Shown piece by piece: positions 12,441 to 22,972 of a DNA stretch of 64,000 nucleotides. The DNA comes from Heliocybe sulcata (lineage: Eukaryota; Basidiomycota; Agaricomycetes; Gloeophyllales; Gloeophyllaceae). The first letter of the stretch is position 1; the number at the start of each line of letters is the position of its first letter. The stretch covers positions 393,667 to 457,666 of the forward strand of contig ML213524.1 of assembly GCA_004369045.1 (NCBI GenBank), written 5' to 3'. The translations under genes were made by a program, and so were the position numbers. A model generated the notes under the pieces. It was not told the DNA's origin. It searched no databases and saw nothing but the letters and a program-made list of their open reading frames with translations.

Positions 12441-12625
12441 GATTACAGAGGACAGCATCGAACTGAACCGACGAAGAACTCAGGCGCTAAAACATTCGAT
12501 TGCCAAGGTTGAGAAAGATTGAGAGGACACCGGTGAGGCAACGGACTCGGGGAGACAGAGGGCAGTGTTGCAGGACTCCGAGCCAGGCTCCCAAAGCGAC
12601 CGAACAGAAGCTCCAGGGAACAGAC

Positions 12626-12915
12626 ATGGCGTCAAAAGTATCGCGTCGTACGGCTGGCATAGAACAAGTGGGACGTTAACCACGACGACAAAATATTGCA
12701 GCAGACTGAGACAACGTACCATTCAGAATTAAGAGATGACCGAGACGACGTCGGGAAAAACCATGAAGACCGAGAACACCGAACGCAGACCGGAGACGAG
12801 GTGAAGGGTCGGGTCGTACGGCTGGGACGGAGACGGGACGTTGAGCAAGGTTAAAACATTGATGCGGGGGAGTGGAATAACGTACCGTTGAGGAGAACCG
12901 AGGCGACGCTGAAAG
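12626..12915. repeat. Two-unit degenerate tandem repeat, period about 168 bp
   Basis: TCGTACGGCTGG occurs at 12646 and 12814, each followed in the same order by GGGACGTT, an AAAATATTG/AAAACATTG step and AACGTACC. The second unit also carries GAGGAGAACCGA, which is shared with the repeat at 12.1 kb. The two blocks probably come from one older array. Confidence 0.6.
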
Positions 12916-13208
12916 AGACCCGAGTTAACATCGCGAGGGACCGAGAGAGGGTACGTCCAGGAGGTACAGAGTAGGATGGAAGTTGGATTGAGGCAACCGG
13001 CGAAGCAGTAAGGTAGAGCTAATCCGGATCCAAGCCACGAGGCGAAAGCAAGCAGAGGAGGTGGCACGTCGAGGAGGCAACTGAACCGAGGGCTGGGCGG
13101 ATCCGACGGCGCCGTGCGTACAAAAGCGGGCGACTATTGCTTGAGGGAGTTTGAGGTAGGGCGAGGCGTAACCATCATGCAGGTACAAATGAGGATACAT
13201 GGAGCCTC

Positions 13209-13520
13209 GTGGCACAAAATGTTTTGCACGCATCAACGCGGCATTACACTCTTTAAGGCAAAGCGCACGAAATCCACAGTGAACGTCAGCCGAAGCTGTG
13301 ACACGCCACACCGAGGACCCGCACAACAGTAGGGTGGCACAAGGCTCTTATCTGAGTGGGCATTGCGCTCTTTCCGCATCCTGCATCATATCCTGAAAGA
13401 TAGATAGAAGGCCTGAGAGATAGAAGGTGAGTTATAACTCAGTATCCGACTAAACGCAACAGACCTGGGCAGACAGGATGTGGCACGAGGATCTTCACGA
13501 TGGCATGGCGCTCTTTGCGG
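13209..13520. repeat. Weak three-unit repeat
   Basis: GTGGCAC followed by a GCAT..CGCTCTTT step recurs at about 13209, 13334 and 13480. Spacing is uneven (about 125 and 146 bp). Support is modest. Confidence 0.4.
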
Positions 13521-14493
13521 TCGGTATATAATCTTCGCAATGGCAGACAACGCTGGAACACATAAGACCTACAAGCGGGGCAGGATAGAGGACCAGATGA
13601 AGGGGAAAAGATAAGAGGCGACGGCCAACAAGAGCTCCTTTATACCTCGTGCTGATGTAAGACAAGAAACGGTGATTATCATGTCCATCAGATAGAAGCC
13701 ACTCGAACAAGAGCTTCTTTCAATCAAGAATCGCCTTATAAAGGCGCGATGAAAAGATAAACAGGGACCCACAACCGCTTAGCCACGCGAGCGAGGCTGG
13801 TTGCTTTGTAAATCCGGATAAGAGCTCTAGATGGGTGCCGCGAGCAGGACATGAGGCGTCGCGTACCTCAGGCATTGTGGTCAAAGGAAGAATTAGCGTG
13901 ACGCCTGGTCCGACCCTATCCGCTAGCGTCGGGCTTCGCCGAACCACATCGTTCACGCGATGTACCGGTGGTGAATGCATCGTCTTCAGGACAAATCTGC
14001 GCCACTTCCCTCTCTCTTGCCTTCTGAGACACACTGTGGTGCCTCGTGGCTCGGATAATCGATGGACGCCCACTCTTTGCTACATGTCGAACTCCGGGCA
14101 GACCAGGAGAGAGGGCGCAAGTACTCCCACGTCCAGTGGAAGGCCATCTGGAGAGTCGCGGATACCAGACGTATCAGCAGTTACATTAGAGCACCTCTAA
14201 CGTGATACACCTAGCTGGTCAAGCCACTCCTTTCTCTCTGTCACAAGTACGACGCTGCGGGTTAGAGAACCAGGGATGCTTGCAATTCATGGCGCGCGAT
14301 GCAGAGTTCGGTCTTCTTGAAGAGACAACGTGTGACACGACATGCATGACGGGTTACAACACTTGTTATTCTGCATAGACGTGCGGGAACAATAAGGAAC
14401 CAAGGTGTATCTGTGCCGAGACCTGGTACCCGGTGTGAGTAACGATGGAGGACATATACTGCAGGAAAGACAGACAGAGGAAGGGCAAACCTG

Positions 14494-15540
14494 TCACATG
14501 TCCGTGGCCTCCCTCAAAGCGTTCCAAGTTCCGAGATCGAGGTATCCAGGTAGCTCCTCCCATATTCTCCTCCGTTCGCTGTCGTACAATTCCTGCAAGT
14601 TCCCGAAGCATGTAGAGCAGACTCCGTTACTCCACTGCAGGTCCATGGTATTACTGAAGGCCGAAGGAAGCCGGTCTCCAAGCCATGGGGCAAATTCCAT
14701 TGCTCTTCGCAGCGCAGGGCGCCAGTCCGGAACGGTGCAAAGAGAGTTATGATCACAGTCGCCACATATGGTTTGACCTACTTCACATTCCTGGGCCAGG
14801 TTCGGGTGTGGCGACGTCAGGCAGATCACGAGCTTTCCAAATTGATGCATCATACGTTCACGACCGAGAACACATGCGCGCTTCTGGGTCCAGTCTAGTT
14901 GTTCGCTGTCGATGAAATGTTCTGTGGGATATGTGCAGCAGCAGTAGAGGATTGAGGGGAGCAGGATGGGTGCTTCGCCCACTCTGGCGAGCTCGGCTGC
15001 AACAAAGGCTTCCCCTACGAACATTTGAAATAACTTCTTGTTCTTACGTTGGCGGAATCCATCCAGAGTATCAGGGAAGATTTCGGCAAGACTAGAAATG
15101 AGGAGTCGCCGCAAGGATTGTACACTATACTTGGTACTGAGTCGGAGAGCAGCCGTGAGGAAATTCAGATCTTGAGACAACATGTGATCCGCATACCTAA
15201 CACCAGGAGCTTTGTCTGAGCGTAGCAAGAAGTATGGATGCGGGACTAACACCTACCCGGGCTTGAATACCGCCTTGAGGAAATGCGCTAGCTCGTCCGG
15301 CTTATCCTGCACAATCACTACCGGACATCCTTCCATCGTGTCAGACATCTTCGGCTGAGGAAGACTAAGCATGTCTGCGAATATCGAAGAACAGTCGGCG
15401 AGGAGACCACGATACACTCTGAAGAGCACCTGCTCGGCCTGTAGCACGATGGTCCCGTCGTCGAACCAGAGATCTCCACATTTGCTCAGTCCAATGCCTG
15501 TCGGGCTGGCAATCCTGGAGTCGTCCTCCATGCTGTCCAT
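14494..15540 (-). CDS. BTB/POZ-domain protein of the Agaricomycete type
   Basis: Exons 15540-15257 and 15196-14494 are joined across a 60 nt GTAGGT..TTAG intron. The protein has 328 residues. The N-terminus gives the standard fungal BTB pattern: DLWFDDGTIVLQAEQVLFRV, then YRGLLADCSSIFADMLSL, a central PVVIVQDKPDELAHFLKAVF, and LRLSTKYSVQSLRRLLIS as the last BTB helix. The remaining two thirds hold several Cys residues (CYCC-like, CEVGQTICGDCDH, CSTCFGNLQELY) in the layout common to the large Agaricomycete family of BTB proteins. BTB domains dimerise and often link cullin-3 ligases to substrates; whether this one does is unknown. It has no domain that would name its target. Confidence 0.85.
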
Positions 15541-16105
15541 CGAAAATGAAGCGGGAGACTTTGCGGGAAACGTTCACTTGATCAATGCGGCGCGTCGCTG
15601 GTACCACAACAGGTACAAACAACGCGCCTTCCGCCACAGCTATCTGTGTAATGAGGGTCTCTTGCTCCTCTTCTCTTGACTAGAATATTCCTCTTTCTAT
15701 CTCGTAGTTGTATCTGATCCATTTGAAGAGTAAGTACTCTAAATCTGCTATTCCCAGGTCTGTTGTCCGTCGTCCGGCCGCATTAATCAGTTCATCGAGC
15801 AACTGACTGCGATGAACGCCAGAAACTCGTATTGAATTGCATCCATTCTTGCTCTGAATACACCAAGATACTCGATGTGCAATTGAAAAGAATGTCGCAC
15901 CTCCAGATTCCAGTGTCGGCACCTGTCCGCAGAACTTCCCAGATCCTCTTCCTTGCCTCGTATGCATGCTGATCTCTTTATGGGGCTCTTCTAATAACGT
16001 TCGCCATCGTCAAGTACACATCCGGTCGACTTCTGAATAGTATCCGTTTGAGGACATCTTTGTGATACTGCGCTACTCTTACACAACTTCCGACGAACAT
16101 ACAAA

Positions 16106-17150
16106 TCACGGGTAAGCCTGGACCACGGCTTCGACGACCGAAGTTGGATTCCACTCCGGCCACAACTTGTTCGCAGTCTGCTCTGGGGTCTTGGCAGTAA
16201 CACCCTCACCGATTTCCCAAGCGAGCTGCAGCCACGCCAGGAAGTTGTTTGGGTTCTCTTTCAGAGCGTCGTCGAGGACAGACCGGGGCTTGTGCGACAC
16301 TTCGATCTTTTTCCCTGTCTTGGCGATATAGCCCTCAGCGACTTCATTCAAAGACTACGGCAATGACATGATCAGTGGAATTGGCGCACGGTAATGTCGA
16401 CAGAGAGATACCTTGCGGTCGCCCTCGATCGGGAGCTCCTTGAAATACAGCTGCTCGGTCGAAAAGCTCGTGACAGCATGGGCAACGAAGCGGGCGATGT
16501 CGCGACGCGTGGTCCAGCTGACCGGAGTCTTTCCCTCTCCGGAGATGGTGATCTTTCCATTGGCGAGGTCCCATCCGAACGGACTATCCCTTCCTCTTCA
16601 GCAGCACAGCCCGCGAGGAACAAGTGCAACTTACGGAATGAAAATCCAGTCAGCGAAGGGACCGGTATAGAATAGCGCGTATGGTAGCTTAATATCCTCC
16701 AATTTCCTGTGAAGGTCGTTCTTGAAGGATAGCACGCCCTCCGTCCTGCCCTCCGTCACCACGCCGAACTCCGAAGGCACAAACAACTTCACGCCCGCTT
16801 TCTTGGCGGCGTCAGCGAGGGGGCCTTGGGTGGTCAGAGCGTTGCCTCCAAGGGTGGAGATAACGACGTCGACGCCGGAGAGTGCAGAGGTGAGAGAGTC
16901 GGCGGAGCTGTAGTCGACCTTGGCGATCTTCGCGCCTTGCTTTTCGAGGCTCGCAAGGTTGTCGCTGCTGCTCTACGGTACGGCATTTCGTCAGTTGTGC
17001 ATGGGCGAAAAATGAGCAAGCACGCACTCCTCGTGTGAGAACGACCACAGATGTGATGGTTCCGCTCGCCTTGAGCTTCAACAGCTCTTCAGCGATGAAC
17101 TTCCCAATGTTGCCGGCGCCAGCAAGAGCTATAGTCTTGAAGCCAGACAT
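16106..17150 (-). CDS. NmrA-like NAD(P)-binding reductase (copy 1)
   Basis: The start is at MSGFKTIALAGAGNIGKF; an in-frame upstream Met at 17177 is not needed. The glycine-rich GAGNIGKF motif opens a Rossmann fold. VDYSSADSLTSALSGVDVVI, PSEFGVVTEGRTEG, YALFYTGPFADW and WTTRRDIARFVAHAV follow in the order of NmrA/isoflavone-reductase-like atypical SDRs. Introns split the gene after LTRG, after the FADWIF segment and after EGDRK, and all keep the frame. The C-terminus ends KLWPEWNPTSVVEAVVQAYP, a tail shared with two paralogues at 58.8-62.1 kb. Members bind NAD(P)(H) as redox sensors or reduce aromatic or aldehyde substrates. The substrate here is unknown. The gene is intact and sits next to a P450, so a joint role is possible but unproven. 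Confidence 0.85.
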
Positions 17151-17458
17151 ATTTCTGCAGGGTGCGCTTGTGGGCACTCGACCCGCGACTGATGATGCAT
17201 TTATACAATCATGTGCTCAAGATGATAGGATTGCGCAAGGTGACGTCTTGTGAGAGCTCTCACAAGCTTTGTAAGACAAACGCAAATGTTGTCAGATGAG
17301 AACATACTTAGCCGAGGAATCTAGGCTCTCTCGCATTCGCGGACCTTCGAGAGCAAATAGGGGAGATTTATAGATACATGAGTTATTGATCGTTCATTAA
17401 AGTGTACAGTACGTAGATCAGATTGCATCTGTCAATGGCGTCGCCGTCGTCTGGCCAG

Positions 17459-19883
17459 CTATTGATCGATAAGCTCCGCGATAGGACGGACAACCAAAGG
17501 CAACCCCTGCTGTTCATGGACTTCGCGAGAACTGGACGGATGAATGATTTCTTTCCGGACAGAGGGAGAAATGATCTGCGACAAGTTCCACACGATCTTG
17601 TCACCCGTCGGCGAGAAAGCGAAACTTGATAGCAATGTCGCCAGTATGGTCTCTGTTGACATCATTGAGCTGACATGGATGAAACGAGAGAAAAGCACGT
17701 CTTACTTATCTCGACTTGGGCGAATTTGTATCCGCTGTCGTGCAAGATGCGTAAGTAAGACGTCAACGAGCATAAGGTATGGACATACACGCAGGAGCGC
17801 TCTCCGCCGAGGAAGGTCAACCTTTCGTAGCCCAGAATATCATACTTAGCATGTCAGTAACGTCTCTAGAGCAGGAGACGTACATGCCATTCCCGTATAT
17901 ACCTGGAAGCCGCGGCCCATCCTCCTTCACTGTAGAGGAGGCAGATTTGGGGCGCAACCACCTTTCAGGCTTCCACTCCTTCGCATCAAGGCCCCAGATG
18001 TCTTCCGACCGGTTCGTGGCAGCTAGCCCAAGGAAGAGGGTGGTACCTTCAGGTATGACAATCGACTCCATAGGCGGATGCGCTGGCCTATCCGAGTGAA
18101 CGGGCCGCCACAATGGGATTCTCCTTGTCTCTGTGGCCCTGGAACTCAATGTAAGCAGATGGACGGCCACGAAGCTCATTTCGCTCACGTCCGTCGGACA
18201 AACGGGACCGGGGGATATCTGTTTGGAAGTGATCAGCAGATGCGATGTGGCGCAGTGGGAGACATTACAGTCGAAGTGTCTCCTTGAGGACGGCGTCCAT
18301 CCAAGGCATAGACATGAGAGTGTCGTAGTCAAGGTCTCCATTCTCGTCCAAGCTTCCTGAATTGCGGGCTTCCATCATTTCGGCACGGAGCTTCTCCTGG
18401 ACCTGAGGATGAGTGGCGAGCATGTATAGCAAGCGAGACAGCGCCGAAGATGTCGTGTCCTGGGCACCGAAGATGAGGACGCTGCAGACAAGCGATCTGT
18501 CAAGAATGGTGATAACCTTAGTATACTGGGATGTACGAACGTCATTTGGCCGATTATCTCGTCTTCGCTGAGTTTATCCCCATGGAGTGCCTTGCTATTT
18601 TCCTTCACTGTATCGCGGCCTTGGTCAGATAAATCCGCGGACGAACGGCAGTGCTCCTTACCAAGTATCCGAAGCAGGTCTTTCCCTCCTGCTTCATTCG
18701 TTGACGCTACATCTCCGCCCTCAGCCGTCTTCTGTCGCAGAATCGTGCGAGCGGTGTTATACATCACATCAGACATATTCTTGACCTTTTGCACCGCTCT
18801 TATCGGCGTGTGCTCGACCAACCTCCGCCGAAACGATCGAGATCCCAGATTCGCGAGGAATGGAGCGAACTGCCGGAGCAATGACAGAGAGAACAGGGTC
18901 GGACTGGGTGAGAAAACGCGTGAATTACGGAGCAGTGGGGAAGCTGTTTCGTGCTTACATCAGCTCGCGGACTGCGCTTGTGTATGGGTTGCTGGAAGGA
19001 GTTTGCAGGGGGTCGAAGGAGTAGCCAAGTACGGTTTGCCCGACGCTTTCCAATGCGACGCGGGACATCCAAGATGCCATGTCGATGGGGTTCTTCTCAT
19101 TCCCTTTGGAAATATTCGCGTCCTTTGATAGAGCGTCCACTAGCTGTCGCAACTGGCTATAGAGTGCAACCTAAGAAGATACATGAGACGTACCTTGTGC
19201 GCGATCTCGTAAAACACGGGAGTCAGCTTGCGTAAGTTTGCGGTCGAGAAGATCGGTGTGACGAGCTTCCTCTGTCGTTTGTGGTGATCGCCTAGGAGAG
19301 ACGGTGAGTCAAATGCGAAGAGAGACTGACTTCGAGGCACGGCTACCTGTAGTCGCCACCAACCCTTCGCCGAAGATAACCTTGTTCGTCCTGGAAAGCT
19401 GGTCAACAACGTTCGTATGAGGACGCGACTCGACATACTCAATGAAGACGCGTGTCTCGTCGAAGGCGTCTTGGTCCTTCAAAATAATGCTATACAGCGC
19501 GCTGGGATCTGAGACGTACAGCTGCTCGTCCTGAAATACGAGCATGAGGAAGGCGACGGGAAGTCTCGAGAGACGCAACGTACGCCAAAGAACCCGTATA
19601 CTTTGACGACCCCACCGTAACGTTGCACTAGGTCATGGTGATATCGCAGACCTTTGCTGTTGAACAATTGTCCAAGATTGCCTAGAAGGAAGCCGAGCAT
19701 CAGCACGGAAGTGCGAGGGGAGCAGAATGCCGCATTACCCGTAAACCACGACTCTGGTCGTGGGCCTGGTAAGTACTGAAGGGGAGAGTTCCTGAGGAAC
19801 CGTAGTAGAAGACGTAGACAGAGGGAAAGAAATAGAGTAATCAGGACTGGATATACCAAAGCGTCGTAGAGGGACATGTTCAT
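17459..19883 (-). CDS. Cytochrome P450 monooxygenase
   Basis: A membrane-anchor segment (LITLFLSLCLRLLLRFL) and the proline-rich hinge YLPGPRPESW open the protein. The oxygen-binding I-helix is FGAQDTTSSALSRLL, the K-helix ExxR is KETLRL, the PERF-like segment is WKPERW, and the heme loop is FLGGERSCVG with the ligand Cys. The heme loop is split by an intron right after the Cys codon region (GT/C GGA). More than ten short introns cut the gene, as usual for basidiomycete P450s. The C-terminus ends GLPLVVRPIAELIDQ. It is an ER-bound, heme-thiolate enzyme needing an NADPH-P450 reductase. The CYP family cannot be named from memory with safety. Its neighbours (NmrA reductase, and terpene synthase 12 kb away) would fit tailoring of a terpenoid, but that is inference. 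Confidence 0.88.
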
Positions 19884-19978
19884 AGCGGCGCAGAGTGAGA
19901 GAGGAAGGCACTGAAGTATAAGTACCCTCTCCTGCTGCCCAGATACAGACTATATTATGATCTGAGCGGTGACCTGTT

Positions 19979-20656
19979 TCAGTGAGGCTCCGAAAACTCG
20001 AATCTGGGAGGTTGAGGCAAGCGATCGAGATTCAGGTGGCAGCGTAAACATCCATTGGAATACGCAACTGCGTCCACTAGCGGTATCAGGGCGCGACGGA
20101 GCCAAAGAGAGGGCTCCAGCCGCATCCTGATATCGGAGCTGCAGGGCACTGACACGTCTGTACGGTGAATTTCACCATCCAAGAGACCGTAACGGGCATC
20201 CAAACACATCCCTGTACAACAAAATCAAATAACAGGAGGGTTCATAACAAAACGTAGAGCGTATACCTTGCGTATAAGGCAGGTCCCGAGTCAGAAACGG
20301 GACGTGCATCAAGGGGCAACGGTATTCGGACGTTACTCTCCGGTAAGCGCCCGAGGATGGCGTCCTGGCGATGACGATGTCATTGACCTTGGACGTGCGC
20401 CGTGAGATGGCGGTGTGGTACCGCCGGGAGAACAAGGGACGACATTTGACTTGCACGAGATGGAAACGGACCGGCATGCCACCGCAGTGATGCACAGCGT
20501 GCGCTGCGTGTCAGACCTGGTTTGAAAGCTGATGAAACTGCGGGTCAGCGCGTAAGTGTCAGTCATCCGGTACAAGTCATAGAAATCGGAGTTAGATGAG
20601 GACAGTTCCATACGAAGCTTAGTCAAGGAGTGAGCATATCGGTCTGGTATAGTCAT
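19979..20656 (-). CDS. Hypothetical protein, uncertain splice model
   Basis: Open stretches at 20656-20510 (MTIPDRYAHSLTKLRMELS), about 20450-20270 (RRYHTAISRRTSKVNDIVI) and 20215-19979 (GLLDGEIHRTDVSVP, ending FEFSEPH) line up on the minus strand. A good GTATAC..TACAG intron separates the last two. The first junction is unclear. No family is recognised. It could be a genuine small gene upstream of and parallel to the P450, or chance open frames. Confidence 0.3.
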
Positions 20657-21980
20657 GGTACGCGCAGCTAGCAGTCCCGCGGACAGGAATGGGTTGGACT
20701 GAAGCAGCGCATCTGAATATTAGAATTAGGTTGTGTATGATGTCGCACTAATGTAGCAGCTGGGCCCTCGTTAATTGTGTTGAGTGCCGGAGCAAGAGCG
20801 TTAGAGCAGCAGGACGGGAAGGTGCGACCGCTTCCGGTCGGCACGTGGCCGCATCTTTCGTCGACGCCACCCAGTTCCTTCAAAAGCTACCGCACACGTC
20901 GCATACAAATTGAACGCTTTAGTGTTGCTTGAAGTCCAGATGCTAGAGAGACGACCAACCGTCTGCACCACATAGCGCAAGCCTCTTCAGAAATCTGGGT
21001 ATTCCTTTCTGTTTGAACTCTGCTGATTAAGGGGGCTCAGGCCGGCATTGGGTGGTACAAACATGCAGCTCGTCTCAAGATCACCTGTGGTCATGATATT
21101 TCTCTTCAAGCCTGGGGCGCTTAACGTCGCAGCATTGATTCTTGCACGTATCGCGTATCTTGGAGGCGCCTAACCTGATACTTGTCTCGCTCCGTGGCGC
21201 CAGGATGGCTGAAATGGACCTGTCCTGCAGAATCGGGCCCTGTAAGTGCGGTGCACAGAAGAGGGGCACCAGGCTTTGACTCTGCATTAACGACCCTTGG
21301 ACAATATTTAGACCGGGCTACGCACCGCCTGATATTTGTCCTAAGTACGCTCGGCTTGCTTCTGTATCTGTTCGTCAGCAGAGGAATGACAAAGATAACG
21401 CGGAATCGATTGTGCTAGCTTCGGGTTCGGCAGGCCGTCAGGGCACGTGACTGCTTTAGACTGGTCCGGAAACGCGTCAGGGCCACCGAGCGTGTGGCAA
21501 AATGTGGCGACCGAGTGCTGGATGAGTCTCCGGAGAGCGGTCTCGAAAACTCGAACTTCAGCACTGCCAAAGAGACTAGAGGTGCGGTGGGTGGGGCAGA
21601 AAAAATGAGAGCGACGAGGGCGCGAAGACGAGGAGCCAGCAGGACGCGCACGCGTAGAGACCTGCTGACTAAGCTCACTGCGTAGCAAGCGCTCCCACGC
21701 ATCACCGCTCGCAGACTCGCTTGTGCTGCGTGTACAGTCGTACTGCTACAGGCATACGGGTAGTTACGCTGCATGTCTCTTGCCACTGCACTGCGGTCTA
21801 CTATCAGTACGTATACGCATCGCACGTCTTATCTCATCACGAAGCCTGGCTGTCTCGCTTTGCCCACCCGATTTCCTTTCTTGTGGCCTCGATCTTCTTC
21901 TCCTTTATATCCTGTCCGAGGCGGATACCCCACCAAGCCATGAGGACCGTAGTAAACTTTCTTTCCTCTCTACCACTACT

Positions 21981-22518
21981 ATGCCGAAAAGATGGAAGAA
22001 ACAAGAGGCTGCTCGGGCTCGCACAGACCGGCGCGACTCTGATCTCACTCGATATTCGTCAGACGAAATTGTCGTTCGTCGATACTGCGACGAGGACATA
22101 GAAAATCACGGATCGGAATACCTTTGTACGTGCCCTGGCTGCGGAAGACAGCATGATATACGAGAAGTGTGAGTGTGCACGCCCTTAATGCGGGACCATT
22201 GTTAAACCGGTGGACCGTAGGCTCTTCTTCAACATGCTGGAGCAGCTGCGGCTGACGCATGAACGACGCGCCTACATGGAGGAGTTGGCAGAGAGGGATC
22301 AAGATTCCTCAATAGACTCTCCGCAGTTGCGTGCTTATATCGAAGAGATATCTGATGGGAGCGAGGCAGTGATAGAGGTCAAGCGGAAGACCAAGGCCCG
22401 AACCAATACGAGCGTCAAGAAAGGGAACACAAACGCGTCGAGTGTGCAAGTGGATCACAAGATCTTGGCTCTTTTCTTCGTAGGTAGTTTTTGTGTACTC
22501 GACATTCTCGCAAGCTGA
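21981..22518 (+). CDS. Small Lys/Arg-rich hypothetical protein with a CxCxxC motif
   Basis: The ATG at 21981 gives MPKRWKKQEAARARTDRRD. The first exon ends RQHDIREV at a GTGAGT donor at 22169, and the acceptor (CGTAG) precedes LFFNMLEQLRLTHERRAYME. The second exon continues in frame to a stop at 22516-22518. The notable feature is CTCPGCGRQHDIR, a compact zinc-ribbon-like half motif, followed by a charged helical region and a basic tail (KRKTKARTNTSVKKGN). This composition suggests a nuclear or nucleic-acid-binding protein, but no family is recognised. An in-frame region upstream could extend it but looks untranslated. Confidence 0.45.
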
Positions 22519-22972
22519 CCCAAACGGTAGGGAGGACTGGCATTGCTGTATTTCTTGTTCCCGCGGTGATCATTGAGCTATCCAAAAATGTAATACTGAA
22601 GTTACCTGCCAGTACTTGTCCGTTAATTTGGATTTATGCATATCTCAGCCAGCGCCTGCAAATCGCGGCATCGGTACGTCGTGTGGCTTCCTGCCGGAGG
22701 AGGTGCGGGACAGCCGCCCGCGCAGCCCGAGTCGCTGTCGGGATTCTCCTTATCAACTTCAGTAGTCTCCTTTCCCTCGGAAGAACCACATAGTTCCGTT
22801 GGAGAGCCTGGCTGTTGGTGTACAGGGTGCTCCTTCGGACAACGGACACCCCACTCCGCAAGCTTCAGATCTGACTGCCCGGCGACTTATGCTTAAACGG
22901 CGACCAGAAATACTTAGAATACCACTATTCCAGAGTATGTGCCGAGACGGTATAATAGTACAAACATTCTTT

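Noticed and set aside
11100-14300. Possible LTR element in the gene-poor block
   Set aside because: Repeats here are tandem and degenerate; I found no long terminal repeats, primer site or integrase/reverse-transcriptase-like frame.
15680-15967. 95-codon minus-strand frame upstream of the BTB gene
   Set aside because: No homology recognised, no neighbouring exons, and its length is within chance expectation.
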